Shown here: piece after piece, positions 23,701 to 34,300 of the stretch
Layout: every line of letters starts with the position of its first letter
Position numbering within the stretch: position 1 is the stretch's first letter
Source: Saururus chinensis
Taxonomy: Eukaryota; Streptophyta; Magnoliopsida; Piperales; Saururaceae
Assembly: GCA_035235625.1 (NCBI GenBank)
Contig: CP141140.1
Coordinates: forward strand, 1,240,001 to 1,304,000
DNA length: 64,000 nt
Direction of reading: 5' to 3'
Made by a program: the position numbers and the translations under genes
Notes under the pieces: generated by a model
Told to the model about the DNA's origin: nothing
Databases searched by the model: none
The model's input: the letters and a program-made list of their open reading frames with translations, nothing else

Positions 23701-24432
23701 GCCGGAGGCTTTCATGGAGTCGAAAACGCGGATGGCGTCGCGAGCGAGGCCGCTGCGGGCGTAGGCGCTGATGAGGGCGGAGTAGGCATAAACAGTGTTG
23801 CCGTAGCCGGAGGAGCGGGCGCTGTCGAAGAGGGAGCGAGCGAGGTCGACGCGGCCGAGGCGGCCGAGGATGCTGATGGCGGCGGAGACGAGCTTGCCCT
23901 GGTGGGAAGGGTTGGAGACGCGGGCGACGGCGAAGCGGAAGCAGCGGAGGGCGCGGGGGAGGTCGCCGCGGTTGCCGAGCTCGCGGAGGAGGAAGGAGTA
24001 GTCATCGGGGGCGGTGAGCCGGGGGGCGAAGGAGAGGAGGAGGTTGTCAAAGGAGGGATCTTCATCGTCGGGGGAGAGGGAGGGGAGTGCGAGGGCGAGG
24101 TGGAGGGCCTGCTCGGCGGCGGAGGAGTGGCGGGAGGGGCCGGGGGAGGGGGGCTTGGGGCGGTTGAAATGGAGCTTAGAGACAAGGCGGGTGGAACGCT
24201 GGCCGCGGAAGTCGGGCGAGAGGTGATGGTGGGTGGTGGAGGTGGAAGAAGTAGAGGATTTGGGGCGGGGGAGGGCGGAGGAGGAGGAGGAGGAGGAGAG
24301 GGAGAAGTGGGGATTAGGAGGAGGAGGATGTTGGGGGAGGTGGTGGTGGTGGTGGTGATGATTTTGGAGAGGGGTTTGGTAGGGTTTGGAGGGGCCAATG
24401 GAGCAATGAGGAGGCGGAGTCGGCGAGGCCAT
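20776..24432 (-). CDS. GUN1: GUN1, plastid PPR-SMR protein
   Basis: Four exons: 22514-24432, 21508-21724, 21207-21391 and 20776-21040. They give 2586 nt, 861 residues plus stop, with GT-AG introns in phase. GUN1 (GENOMES UNCOUPLED 1) acts in chloroplast-to-nucleus retrograde signalling and plastid protein homeostasis; the Arabidopsis protein is 918 aa. The N-terminus is a Ser/Pro-rich, low-acid stretch with a seven-His run (residues 25-31), consistent with a transit peptide and variable linker. About ten tandem P-type PPR motifs follow (roughly 210-540; for example [18 protein letters not shown] and [18 protein letters not shown]). The late region has [34 protein letters not shown] and [19 protein letters not shown]. 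The C-terminal SMR domain has [12 protein letters not shown] and [10 protein letters not shown]. The match over the last 250 residues is diagnostic. Strong 5' GC enrichment is obvious in exon 1. Confidence 0.96.
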
Positions 24433-24462
24433 CGTCTCTCTCTATCTACTTCAGACTACAAA

Positions 24463-24507
24463 TGCTGCTGCTGCTGCTGCTGCTGCTGCGGCTGCTTCTT
24501 CTTCTTC
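24463..24507. repeat. (CTG)n/(CTT)n repeat in the GUN1 5' leader
   Basis: Eleven near-perfect CTG units (GCA or CAG on the gene strand) run into CTT units, 31-75 bp upstream of the GUN1 start codon, so the run probably lies in the transcribed leader. A weak TATA-like TTTATAA on the minus strand at 24543-24550 would place transcription start near 24515. Confidence 0.8.
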
Positions 24508-24542
24508 CCCGTCCACACCACTGTTTAGTCCTTGGTGACTCG

Positions 24543-24550
24543 TTATAAAT
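24543..24550 (-). promoter_or_regulatory. Possible TATA box of GUN1
   Basis: The minus strand reads ATTTATAA about 110 bp upstream of the ATG. This is the only TATA-like element nearby. Assignment is by position alone. Confidence 0.3.
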
Positions 24551-24728
24551 CCTAATCCTTTTGGCCAGAGTTGGGTGGTGCTGCGTTGCGCTTGGGCTGA
24601 GTGTCAAAAAGATTGGGGGTCCTCATCTGTCAGCTGAGTCCCGGTTGGGCCCATGGCCTTGTCAGCAGCACTCTCGGCTCGGTCGCAGAAACCAGCAGTT
24701 CATGTCGAGCCAGCCGAGGGTGGGTATA

Positions 24729-24895
24729 TAGGGATGTTAACGAGCCGAGTTGGCTTGTTGAGCAGACCCAATTCGGCTTAACTCTGACTTAAATTATTTT
24801 TAAGTTTATTTGAGCTTTGAGTTGAGTTTTATGAATTTGAGCTTGAGTCGTAAAAGGCCGAGCCGTAAAAAGCCAATAAGCTCGTTAACACTCTT
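24729..24895. mobile_element. hAT-like MITE relic
   Basis: Terminal inverted repeats TAGGGATGTTAACGAGCC and, inverted from the right, TAAGAGTGTTAACGAGC bracket an AT-rich centre that repeats GAGCTTGAGTC-like words. Such TAGGG.TGTTAACGAGC ends are typical of hAT MITEs. The flanking 8-mers no longer match, so it is old or the boundaries are slightly off. Confidence 0.45.
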
Positions 24896-24992
24896 AAATT
24901 AGTCTGTTACCATCTCTTTTTTATTTTTATTGCCCAACCCGAAAATGGAATAGTACGACAATTTTAATTCGATTCACGTGGGCATTGTACCC

Positions 24993-25012
24993 AACACACA
25001 CACACACACACA
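24993..25012. repeat. (CA)n microsatellite
   Basis: Ten CA units. The stretch 25012-26650 shows no gene: it is AT-rich with a weak inverted similarity between about 25398-25425 and 25590-25610 (GACAATTTTGGTGACGAT against CCAAAATTGTCGTCGG). Confidence 0.85.
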
Positions 25013-26660
25013 AATGATTCACGTGAGAACATGTATAATGTCATCAATTAGGATTTGCCATATCTCATCCTGCACCACTTCCCAATCTTGATCAACATAT
25101 CTTTGGTATCAATCAGAAAGTTCCAGATTCCTATATTGATGGCGGCCTGCCTGGTCTCCGGAGAAGATTGAAGATGTTTAACGGACCCCTGGCTGTACCC
25201 ACGACTACGAGTTCTTCTCCTATGACTCGACGGCGTCAACCTTATTTTTTTTCGAACGTGACTATTGACCCCAAGTTGTTACGCTGTGCCTCTCATTTCT
25301 TTTTTAACCTCACTCTATTTTATTCAAATTTCTCTCATATCTTATATTAAAATTTTTTTTACTTTATTTTTTCTTCTTTCTCTTTTTCAGGTTGCAACTT
25401 TAGTGACAATTTTGGTGACGATTTTAACCCTTCTGATAGACCTATCGTAGCTATACACAGTCAATCACAGCCAAATTTGATTGCGGTTGGCTAGATCTGG
25501 CCATGACTAATGCCACGGCCAAACCGCCTCAATCGTTGCATGCACAACTATGATGAGCCTATGAGAGGGGGGGCCGGAGCCTTTGCCAAAATTGTCGTCG
25601 GAGTTACAGCTAAAGCCGTCGCCAGGTAGTAGTCGGAGCCATTGCCAGAAAAGAAAAAAATAGGGTTCACATATTAAAAGACATATGAGAAAAAAGATAA
25701 AAGAAATATAAAATAAAATAAAATAACACAATTTTTCAAGTTGGGGGACAAAAAAAAAACTGTGTGAATACAACTATTATTTTTTTTCTTTTTAAATATT
25801 TCATACTTCATTTAAGTGTAAAGAAAAAGATCGCTGCGTTGAGCAGAGCAGGGCAATAACGCCCAATGTGTTCTGCGGGGCCGTTCACTCTTTACATCCA
25901 TTTATACGTATAAGTTTATTTATGATATCATAGTAATCTTGTCTTGGGTAAACCTTTTTCTTGGGTATCATAAGAATCGATGATTAAGCTCGTAACACGA
26001 CATTGATTGCCTTTTCCCTTTGTAAAATGATGACAGGACGTGTAAAAGGGCAAGCCAAAAAGCAGCTGCGTCAATCGGGCATGACTTTGGAAGACCTCAC
26101 AAAGAATGGACCCACAGATTTTGGATCCATTGTGGAGCACCTAGATCTAGCCATTTTACATCGAACGATTGCATGGTGATGGTAATTTTGCGAGGTAATT
26201 AGTATTTATACTCTATTTTTTATATAATAAATCTTACACCATTTTTGATTATATAGTAAAATAATATAAATTTTATTTTTTTCTATATAATTATAAGTGA
26301 TGTAAAGTTTATAAATATATAAATATAGAGAAAGTAGTATAAGAATATTACTATCTTTTAGAGAAGTCCCACCCGCTGGGGCCCTTGCATCCAACCTTAT
26401 TTTAAGCACTTAAAATAATGTAACATTTAAATAGCATTCTCTTATTTCACCTTCTTAAAAGCAAAACCAAATTACTACTCTTTTGAAGCAAAATTAAAAT
26501 ATCCTTTTCCTTTCAAGAAAAATGAATAGCAAGAAGATTCAATTCTTAATAAGAGTCTACATTTTCTATCAAGGATCCTTTTTAATAGAAAAGCTTAAAG
26601 ATATGTTCTTGGCATGCATTTAAGCCCAACAAGCATTCAAATCGCTAATTTCTACTAGCG

Positions 26661-26960
26661 TAGAGATGTCACTCAAGTTGAGTTTACGGTAAATGCTAAC
26701 CCAACCCTAATAGGTCAAGTTAGGTTTTTATTACTCAACCCAAATAACCATTCGGGTCAAGTTTAAATTTTAAATAATCCAACCTGCCCTAAATAAAGTT
26801 ATAAATATAACTTTTATAAATTGTATATATTTTAATTTTTTTAAAAAATATTTTTTAATATTCTAAATAGGTCAAGTTTAAGTTGGATTAGGTTCAGGTT
26901 ACTATTTCCTAAATAATATCATATCCGAGTTTAGCACTACCCAACTTAACAGCACCACTA
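26661..26960. mobile_element. hAT-like MITE, 300 bp
   Basis: Starts TAGAGATGTCACTCAAGTTG and ends, inverted, TAGTGGTGCTGTTAAGTTGG. Flanking 8-mers TACTAGCG (26653-26660) and TACTGGAG (26961-26968) agree at six of eight positions, fitting a decayed 8-bp duplication. The body repeats GGTCAAGTT and AACCCAA words and has no ORF. Confidence 0.5.
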
Positions 26961-27106
26961 TACTGGAGCCAACATATCTCGTTAGTTTGTTTTTGTTTAT
27001 TACTGCAGTCACTGCAGTGCCTACCAACTATGTTTGTTGGAGCGCTTGTAACTCTTAATCATGGAACTGCTCGATAGAACTTGTATATTACTTTATTGGC
27101 TACGGT

Positions 27107-27631
27107 TAAGGTTGCAAACGGGCCAGGCCCTAACGGGGCAGGGTAGGCCCAGGCCTGAAAAAAAAAAAGAAGTTATAAAGCCCGGCCCAAGCCCAGAGCC
27201 AATGCCAAAATTCTGACCCGTTTCTAAATTTAAACGGGCTCGGGCCAGGCCACGGGCTTTCAGGCCCAAACTTACCTAACGTAAAATAATTTCCTAACTT
27301 TAATTTTTAGGCTAAAATTTTTTGGGATAGACTGAGATTTTAATGATGGGCTGAAATTATTTTAAGGCTTGGGCTTAGGGTAACTGGGTTAATAATTAGG
27401 AACTGGGCTTAACATATAGATAATGGGTAACAAGCCTTAATAGTTACAGGCCGGGCCAGGCTTCTATGTATTTTTTTCTCAGGCCCAGGCCCAGGCCCAG
27501 CCCTAATAATAACATATTTTAAATTTTCAAGCCCAGCCCGGCCCATACCTTATATTTTAAGACCCAAGCCCATAAATTTACGGGCCGGGCCGGGCCGAGC
27601 TTACGGGCCAGCCCAAATTCTTGCAGCCCTA
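27107..27631. mobile_element. hAT-like MITE rich in GGCCCGGGCC words, 525 bp
   Basis: Ends are TAAGGTTGCAAACGGGCC and, inverted, TAGGGCTGCAAGAATTTGGG. Flanking 8-mers GCTACGGT (27099-27106) and GCTATGGT (27632-27639) differ by one base, giving an 8-bp target-site duplication characteristic of hAT elements. The interior consists of many variants of GGCCCAGGCCC and CGGGCC words. No transposase sequence is present, so it is non-autonomous. The stretch from 27640 to the NOMO stop codon at 28325 shows no feature. Confidence 0.75.
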
Positions 27632-28324
27632 GCTATGGTTGTTATGCTCGTCTTTTAACCTTATCAGAAGAGCAGCGGTGCTTTTCGCAGAAGGGTCAAA
27701 TACTAGTGCCATGCAACTTTTCACTTGGAATAGTAGCTTATAGGAACAATTTTCGTATGTTATAGAGATGATACTAAACAGCTGTTTGTTCAAACACACA
27801 GCCCTGCTAAGAGGTTTCACGACTTTAACGCAATCTAGGTAATCAAACAGCAATATCAAAAGAAAACGTTGCATTGACAAAAATGCCACAAGCCCCAGTC
27901 ATATAACCTGGCTCAGCTCGCATCTGGCAACCTACAATGTTACTTAGAGAAAGAACTAAATTCATACAACAGGTCAAATTAAATACCACTTGCTTCGTAC
28001 AACTGTATCCCGAGCATGGCCGAGTATGAAAGGTTAACCATTTCCATCATCACAACGTGCTGCCACGGAGGAGATTCATGATCGTGTGCAACCATTTATC
28101 TTGCACCTACTTCCAATCTTGTCAGCAATTCCAGAGGTAAACTTTCCCAGCAGAAGCTTTTACAGTTATATCAGACAACTAAAAAACCCAAGTTTTTTTG
28201 GCATGCAAGGGGCGCTCAAAAAGGAAAAGTATGTGAAAAATATATAAGCTCATGACAGTTAAAATAGGAAAGGGTGTAATTTTTACCAAACTGAAGCACT
28301 TATAGGCCTATAAATGGAAATTTA

Positions 28325-31300
28325 TCAATAAGTTCTCTTTCTAATAACTGGTTTTCGAGTTTCCTTTTTCACAATTGAGGCAGTAGTAAAAGGAGTGATC
28401 CCAATGGCCAATTGGTACATATCCTTCAACCTGCAGGCATGATGGAACCACGTTATTATTTGTACTCTCTGTCTTATTTCAAGAAAAAAAGGGTGGTTTT
28501 TCAGATCAAATCACCTCGGCATAAAAATAAATAGAGAAATGACAGCCACTCCAGCAATTAGTGGAAACACTGGGGCTGGTGTTAGTTCCTGCACAAAAAG
28601 ATGGCACGTGAATTGAATCCTGAATTTGTCCGGTGAGAACTTTGACAGCAGGGCTCTCACTTTAAGTAAGAAAGGGATAGTGATATTCCCACAACAAAAA
28701 CACCCACAAAAACTCACACAAGAGTTTTAATTAGACTTCACAAGTAGGCCCCACACATAGTTTACATGAGCTCACTTATCTAGACCAATCAGAACTCATG
28801 TGTAAGTTATTGATGTGTGTTTTTTATGTGAAAATATCATTTTCAGTAAGAAAAGATAGTTGTACCAGTTTCTGGCGTAGCTCCTCAACTGTGTATTTGA
28901 GAGGGCCCACATGGATCTGAGACTCTTTTTCCAGGTCAACCTCAATAATATCTGACTCAAACTTGTACACGATTGAGGTGAGACCTAATCGAAGTTGTAC
29001 AAGGTGCCTACTCTTGGGTAAGTCACGGAGCTGGAAGTAATGGGAAAGTGGAAGCGGAAAAACGGACACAATCTTTAAAGGGTCACTTGCCAACTTTATT
29101 TCAACAGTAAGATGTGGCTGCAAGTTTTCCAGATCATCTCCTTCCACATGGCCACTCAGAATAGTAATCTCTGGCTCTTCAAAGACAACAAAATCCAGGT
29201 CTCTGATATCCTCAGAACCCACCTTGGGAAAAAGAGAAGGAACGAATCATAACACATAAAAATCGAGGGCACATCAAACTATTTGTTGTATAGAACTTTA
29301 AAAGAGAAAACAGACAGATATAACCTAAATTTCCTTCACAGGACAGAGCAACCCATGATTATGTCATTGCAGATGAGATCATTATAATAAATATAAGATA
29401 ATCAAGAGATCCATAGGCAGTGAAGAATAAGATGCCCCAGATCAACGATTGTAGCAGAAGAGAAGTGCTGTGACCCTAAATTAGATTAGATTAAATTTTT
29501 ATTTTTAGTATAATTCCTAATAGTTAACTCTTTTAGTTAGAATTGGATTAATAATTGTCCCCTAGTTATATTAGGATTAGTTTAAATTTTCTCTAAATAT
29601 TATGTAATTCAGAGAAGATTAGCAATTCAGAAAATTCAGATTCAGAATTAATTTTGTTTAATTTGTTTTTTAATTATTTTTTTTCTCTCTCTCTAGTCTG
29701 TTTGTGTAGACATAGGTCTATATCACTGATATCAGAGCATTTGACTTTTGGACCTTGCGCCATGAGTATGCCGCATCGAAAGAGTCCACTGCCCGGTGCT
29801 AAATTCTTTAGGCGTCCATAACATGTTTGTCTTGGAGTCCTCCCACGCTCGCCTTCACACCCACATACAACAATTGAAAAATCAAGTAAAAGCAGCGATT
29901 TCAAAGCATACCGACAACATTCACCCAGTCTGCCCTCCCGTCAGTAGATCTGGCAGTGCTTCAGTCCCTGGTCCGTCAGCCGCCTCAGGGGCACCGTCGA
30001 GTTTGGGCATTGCTGTCGCCCCTCTGCTTTAGGCTTCCCAAGCCGCTGCCCATTATGCCTAGGGTCAGGCCGCTGCGGCATTTTCACTAGCAGGATCTGG
30101 CTAGATGCCACTATTTTCCATTCCACCATTGTCCATGGCTGCTACTCCGACCCCAGTTGGTGCGGCCGGCGCCTGCAACTTCTTGACAACCCCCTCACTT
30201 CACAAACTCTCAAATCTACCAAGGTGAGGGCTTCCTTCTAGTGACCAGCTATCCACCGACCGTCCATGCTCCTTTGTCAGCCGATCGCCTCACCGCTGCT
30301 CCATCAAACTTGCATCTCTCACTTTCAGTGCCTCATTCCTCCTAGAGTGGTTATCCCTCTCCTCGCGAATTGTTGCAGAGTGAAGGCCATTTATATGGGC
30401 CAGTTCAAATTGAGATTGGTCCCTTCCCAGGAACCCATCACTGACACAACCGGTTTTGTCAAGATGGCCCCACCTAGCGCAATCGGATCTGCAACCATGC
30501 CACGTTTTGCGCGCTTGTGGCCCTTATCTTGTTGTGCTAGCCCCTTATCCTACCCCTCAAAGACCAAGTTGATGACGATGATGTTTTTATTGAAGCGATG
30601 GACTATCGTGAACGCATAAGTCACCCTCGCAGCTGTGGTTGTGGCCGTGCCGACTACCCTTATAGCAGCACCTTTATAGACCAGAACCCTGTTATTCATG
30701 CTCGCCTGATTCTTATTATTTTCCCCGTTTTCAAAGGCAATGACCCAAATAATTGAGTTTCTAAGGTGAAGCATTTTTTCCACTTTCATCGCACTCTGAC
30801 TCATGAACATTGCAAATTAGCCTCTTCTAATATGGAAGATTGTGCTATGCATTGGTTCGACCAGTTCCTTACTAAGCACCGGAACGCAACTTGGTCTGAG
30901 TTTGACCACTCTTCTTCTCCGCTTCGGCCAAACTCCCTATCATAATTTTAACATGTCGCCTCATGTTCAACAATAGGGATTAGTTCAGGACTACCAGAAT
31001 GAGTTTGAGTGCTTGGTGAACTGCATCCAAGGATTACCAGAGCACGCCCTAATCCGTGTCTTCGAAGAAGTCTTAGGTAGAATGTTGTCGCCTATTGTCA
31101 CTAAGAAATTGAAAGAAACCTCAGAAATGGAAGAATCAGGAGAAAATGAGGAAAAAACAAGTCTGACATTAAAGTTGAATTGCAACTTTTTCATCGGACC
31201 TCCCTAACAAAAACTATGTGTATGACTCGTGTATGTGAGTAAAAAATTGCACAACACGGGCGAACTTCCTCCTCTCGTTCGTCCTCAACCTCCACTGTTG

Positions 31301-34300
31301 CATCCTGTGTTCCCACTTCACCTCCCACTATTCCCGTCAAGAAGCTTACGCAAGCTAAAATGGATGCCCGCCAAATAAAGGGATTATACTACAATTGTGA
31401 TAAGAAATATACTCAACATTAATGCAAGTCTTTTCATATGTACATTGTTGTTGCCCCAACCGGACTAGTAGCCAAGTTTGTTGCTAATCTAGCTATGCTA
31501 CTCAATGACATTCATCAAATGTTTCAAGCCTTGGAAAAGTAGTCGCCTTGAGGACAAGTCAAGGCAAAAGCAGCAGTAGAATGTTGCGACCTTAAATTAG
31601 ATTAGATTCCTATTTTTAGTCTAATTCCTAATTGTTAGATTCCTTTAGTTAGAATTAGATTCATAATTGTCCCCTAGTTCTATTAAGATTAGTTTAGATT
31701 TTCTCTATATATTATGTATTTCAGAGAAGATTAGCAATTCAAAAAATTCAGATTCAGAAATTAGATTAGTTTGATTTGTCTTTCAATTATTTTCTTCTAT
31801 CTCTCTCTAATCTGTCTTGTGTAGACATAGATCTACATCAAGAAGATGGACGAGAACTTCTGCAGATAGCATTGGAGCTGCTTGGCTGAAATGGGCAGCA
31901 GCATGGCCTTCTTACGCAGACACTTCATATTCAGTTGAAGAAGAAATTACACAGGATAATGGTGATACCAGCCATGTTGACATAGATCACTACCTCCACT
32001 CAATATTCTCACCCTTGCTCCATTTCCTATACATTTCATGCCTTTTTTAGACCTTCTCTTGTTCCTTCAAAATCTTCTTCTCCTATTGGCCAGATGAATG
32101 CTTACTACAAAAGGTTTGTCCCAACATTGTTCCAAATTCTGAACTTCCGTTTCATTAGTATGTACATGTAATTGAGTGAAAAAATATATGGAACTTCATG
32201 ACGAGGTGTCTCATGGCTCCCATGAGACGTAATCTGCTGGTGAAGCTTCATCATTACACACAACAGATTGTGCACTAAAAAATGTCACATGATACCAATT
32301 TCCTCACTGTGTACAGCATTGTGTATGGCTTCACCAGCTGATTTAATCTCATTTCCCAATCCTATCCGCAAGAATGCACAGGTACATGATGGGGGAAAAA
32401 GCTAGTGAAAATCTTACCTCAATGGAAACAAATTTGGGAGACGCACGTTCTATTTTTGTGCTTCTAAAACTCTCCTCATCAACAACCCTAATCAAATAGG
32501 ATGTGTCCGGAAGAAGTCCTCTTAGGCGGTAATTGCCTAATGAATCTGTGATACTTTCTTCATAGTAGCCCCATGATACGGAACGAGCTTCAACAGAAAC
32601 ACCTTCCTTTGGTTGGCCCGAAAGGAGTGTTACTGAACCCATAACACTGTGCAGATCAAAAAGAAAATAGTGAAAACAAAGCATCTCAACAAGAACAAGG
32701 ATGGAGATGCACAGTACAGAAATAATCATCATGAAGTCACAAGATATTAAAATCATGCTTTAAGTAGTCCTAAAATCTGAACGCAGAGGTACCTGTAAGC
32801 AACACGGGTTGCCTGGAAGAAGACTTCTTTAGACTCACCCGAGCCAAGTTCTATTGCTTGTGCTGGAGGAGAGAAGGAGTATTCCTGTGACAACCAGTAT
32901 GTGATGAGTGAACAAAAACAAAATCAAAGAGTCTATAAAAGAAACACACAAGGTACTTCAATATGAACCTTGAGGAGGGGGCGCAGATAGAAACTTCCAG
33001 GAAACAAGCTGTCAAATAAGAAAGTTCCACCAGCCTCACTGACTGAATTGTTTCTATAACCATCTTCACCACTTAAGGACAAAAGCACAGAGGGCAATGA
33101 ATCTTTAGCATCTTCTCCAGCATATATAGAAACAGAAATTTGACTAAGCTTCTGACAAGAAAATGAGAAAGGGCCATCTGGTTTAAGGTGATAACCAGGC
33201 TGCACATTGTATGAAACAGAAAGGCATTCATATGTGAGAAGATCTTACCGCATACATGAAAAAGTTCAACCAACTATTAGTACGATCACAAGATATGCAC
33301 CTTTGAAGCTGCAACATAATAACTTATATCATCATATAAAGGACCTCCGACAAAGACCCCATCTTCTCCTGTTTTTGTTTCAAAAGCTAATTCACCTTTT
33401 TGAAGCATGGCATTGCTACTCTCTCCACTTGCAGATATCTTGATGTCAACATCAAAGAGAGGGGGTGATACTGACCCAGTAATGTAGAGGCCCCACCGAC
33501 CAATAAAGGGAGGATTTGTAGCTTGGCAACCATCAGTTTTGACTGACACCTAGACAACATAATCAGAATCTTACCATATTTAGCTTAAACATATTTTCAA
33601 ATATGCTTCATAAGAACCAATAATCGGAAACACATCTTACGTGGTATTCCCTAGGATAAAAAAGGAACTTCTTTTCCACATTGTTCCTGGAATATACAAC
33701 CAATTAGAGAACTCTTAGCTTCATATTACACAACTCAATTTTAGATATAGATAGATTTTAAAGCAGAGCAGCATCACTTCAGATATTAAAGATCCCACCA
33801 AATTATATACTAGTAGATATTAACAATATGTAGCAAGAATTCAATATATAGTATCAACAAACAAATGGAAAACAAAAAGAAAATCAACCTATACCAAACA
33901 AGGAACTCACTTTCATTATCTTATACCTTAAATCTCGTGGAACAAATATGAGTTCATCCCCAAGGTTTGCCCAGTATGAGTACTCATAAATGCCCCTAAC
34001 GGCTTGATCATTAACATCAGATACAAGCCTAGCAATGTCCTTGCCAACTACTTCACGATCTCTATTCAGTATGTCCACAATTATAATCTCAGATAATTCT
34101 TGCCCTTCTGGGAGTGACATGGAATCAATCTGGATTTCTCCTTTAAGAAGGTACTTATCTCCTTTCAGATATACAGACTGCAGATAAATATTTTGAGCAA
34201 GAAGCAATTAGAGCTGTCAAATAAGAAGAATCCTTTCACAAAATAAACACAAGACATAAATCAAAACCATACCGAATGATCCGATGTATCAAACGTCATT

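Larger units (their letters stand above)
29466..31840 (+). mobile_element. Gag-only LTR retrotransposon (TR-GAG type) in a NOMO intron
   Basis: Two direct LTRs (29466-29725 and 31582-31840, about 260 bp each, roughly 85-90 percent alike by eye) flank a 1.86 kb interior. Perfect 5-bp duplications AGAAG lie outside (29461-29465 and 31841-31845). A primer-binding site, TGATATCAGAGCA, follows the 5' LTR by one base; the initiator-Met type is TGGTATCAGAGC. The interior encodes only a broken gypsy-type gag with a degenerate zinc knuckle. No protease, reverse transcriptase or integrase is seen. This structure matches the described TR-GAG non-autonomous class. It lies antisense to NOMO inside the 3.2 kb intron 29223-32417. 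Confidence 0.9.

Noticed and set aside
23712..24398. 228-codon minus-strand ORF rich in Pro/Ser/Ala in a second frame of GUN1 exon 1
   Set aside because: It is an overlapping frame of the same GC-rich exon with no domain. The GUN1 frame carries the PPR motifs.
23902..24528. 208-codon plus-strand ORF opposite GUN1 exon 1, Gly/Glu-rich
   Set aside because: It is a shadow of the GC-rich GUN1 coding strand. Its low-complexity Gly/Glu composition mirrors Pro/Ser codons, and GUN1 on the other strand is clearly conserved.
29796..30619. ORFs of 78-117 codons in the gag-only element
   Set aside because: These are frames in the non-coding leader of the retroelement. The real relic is the broken gag at 30690-31480.
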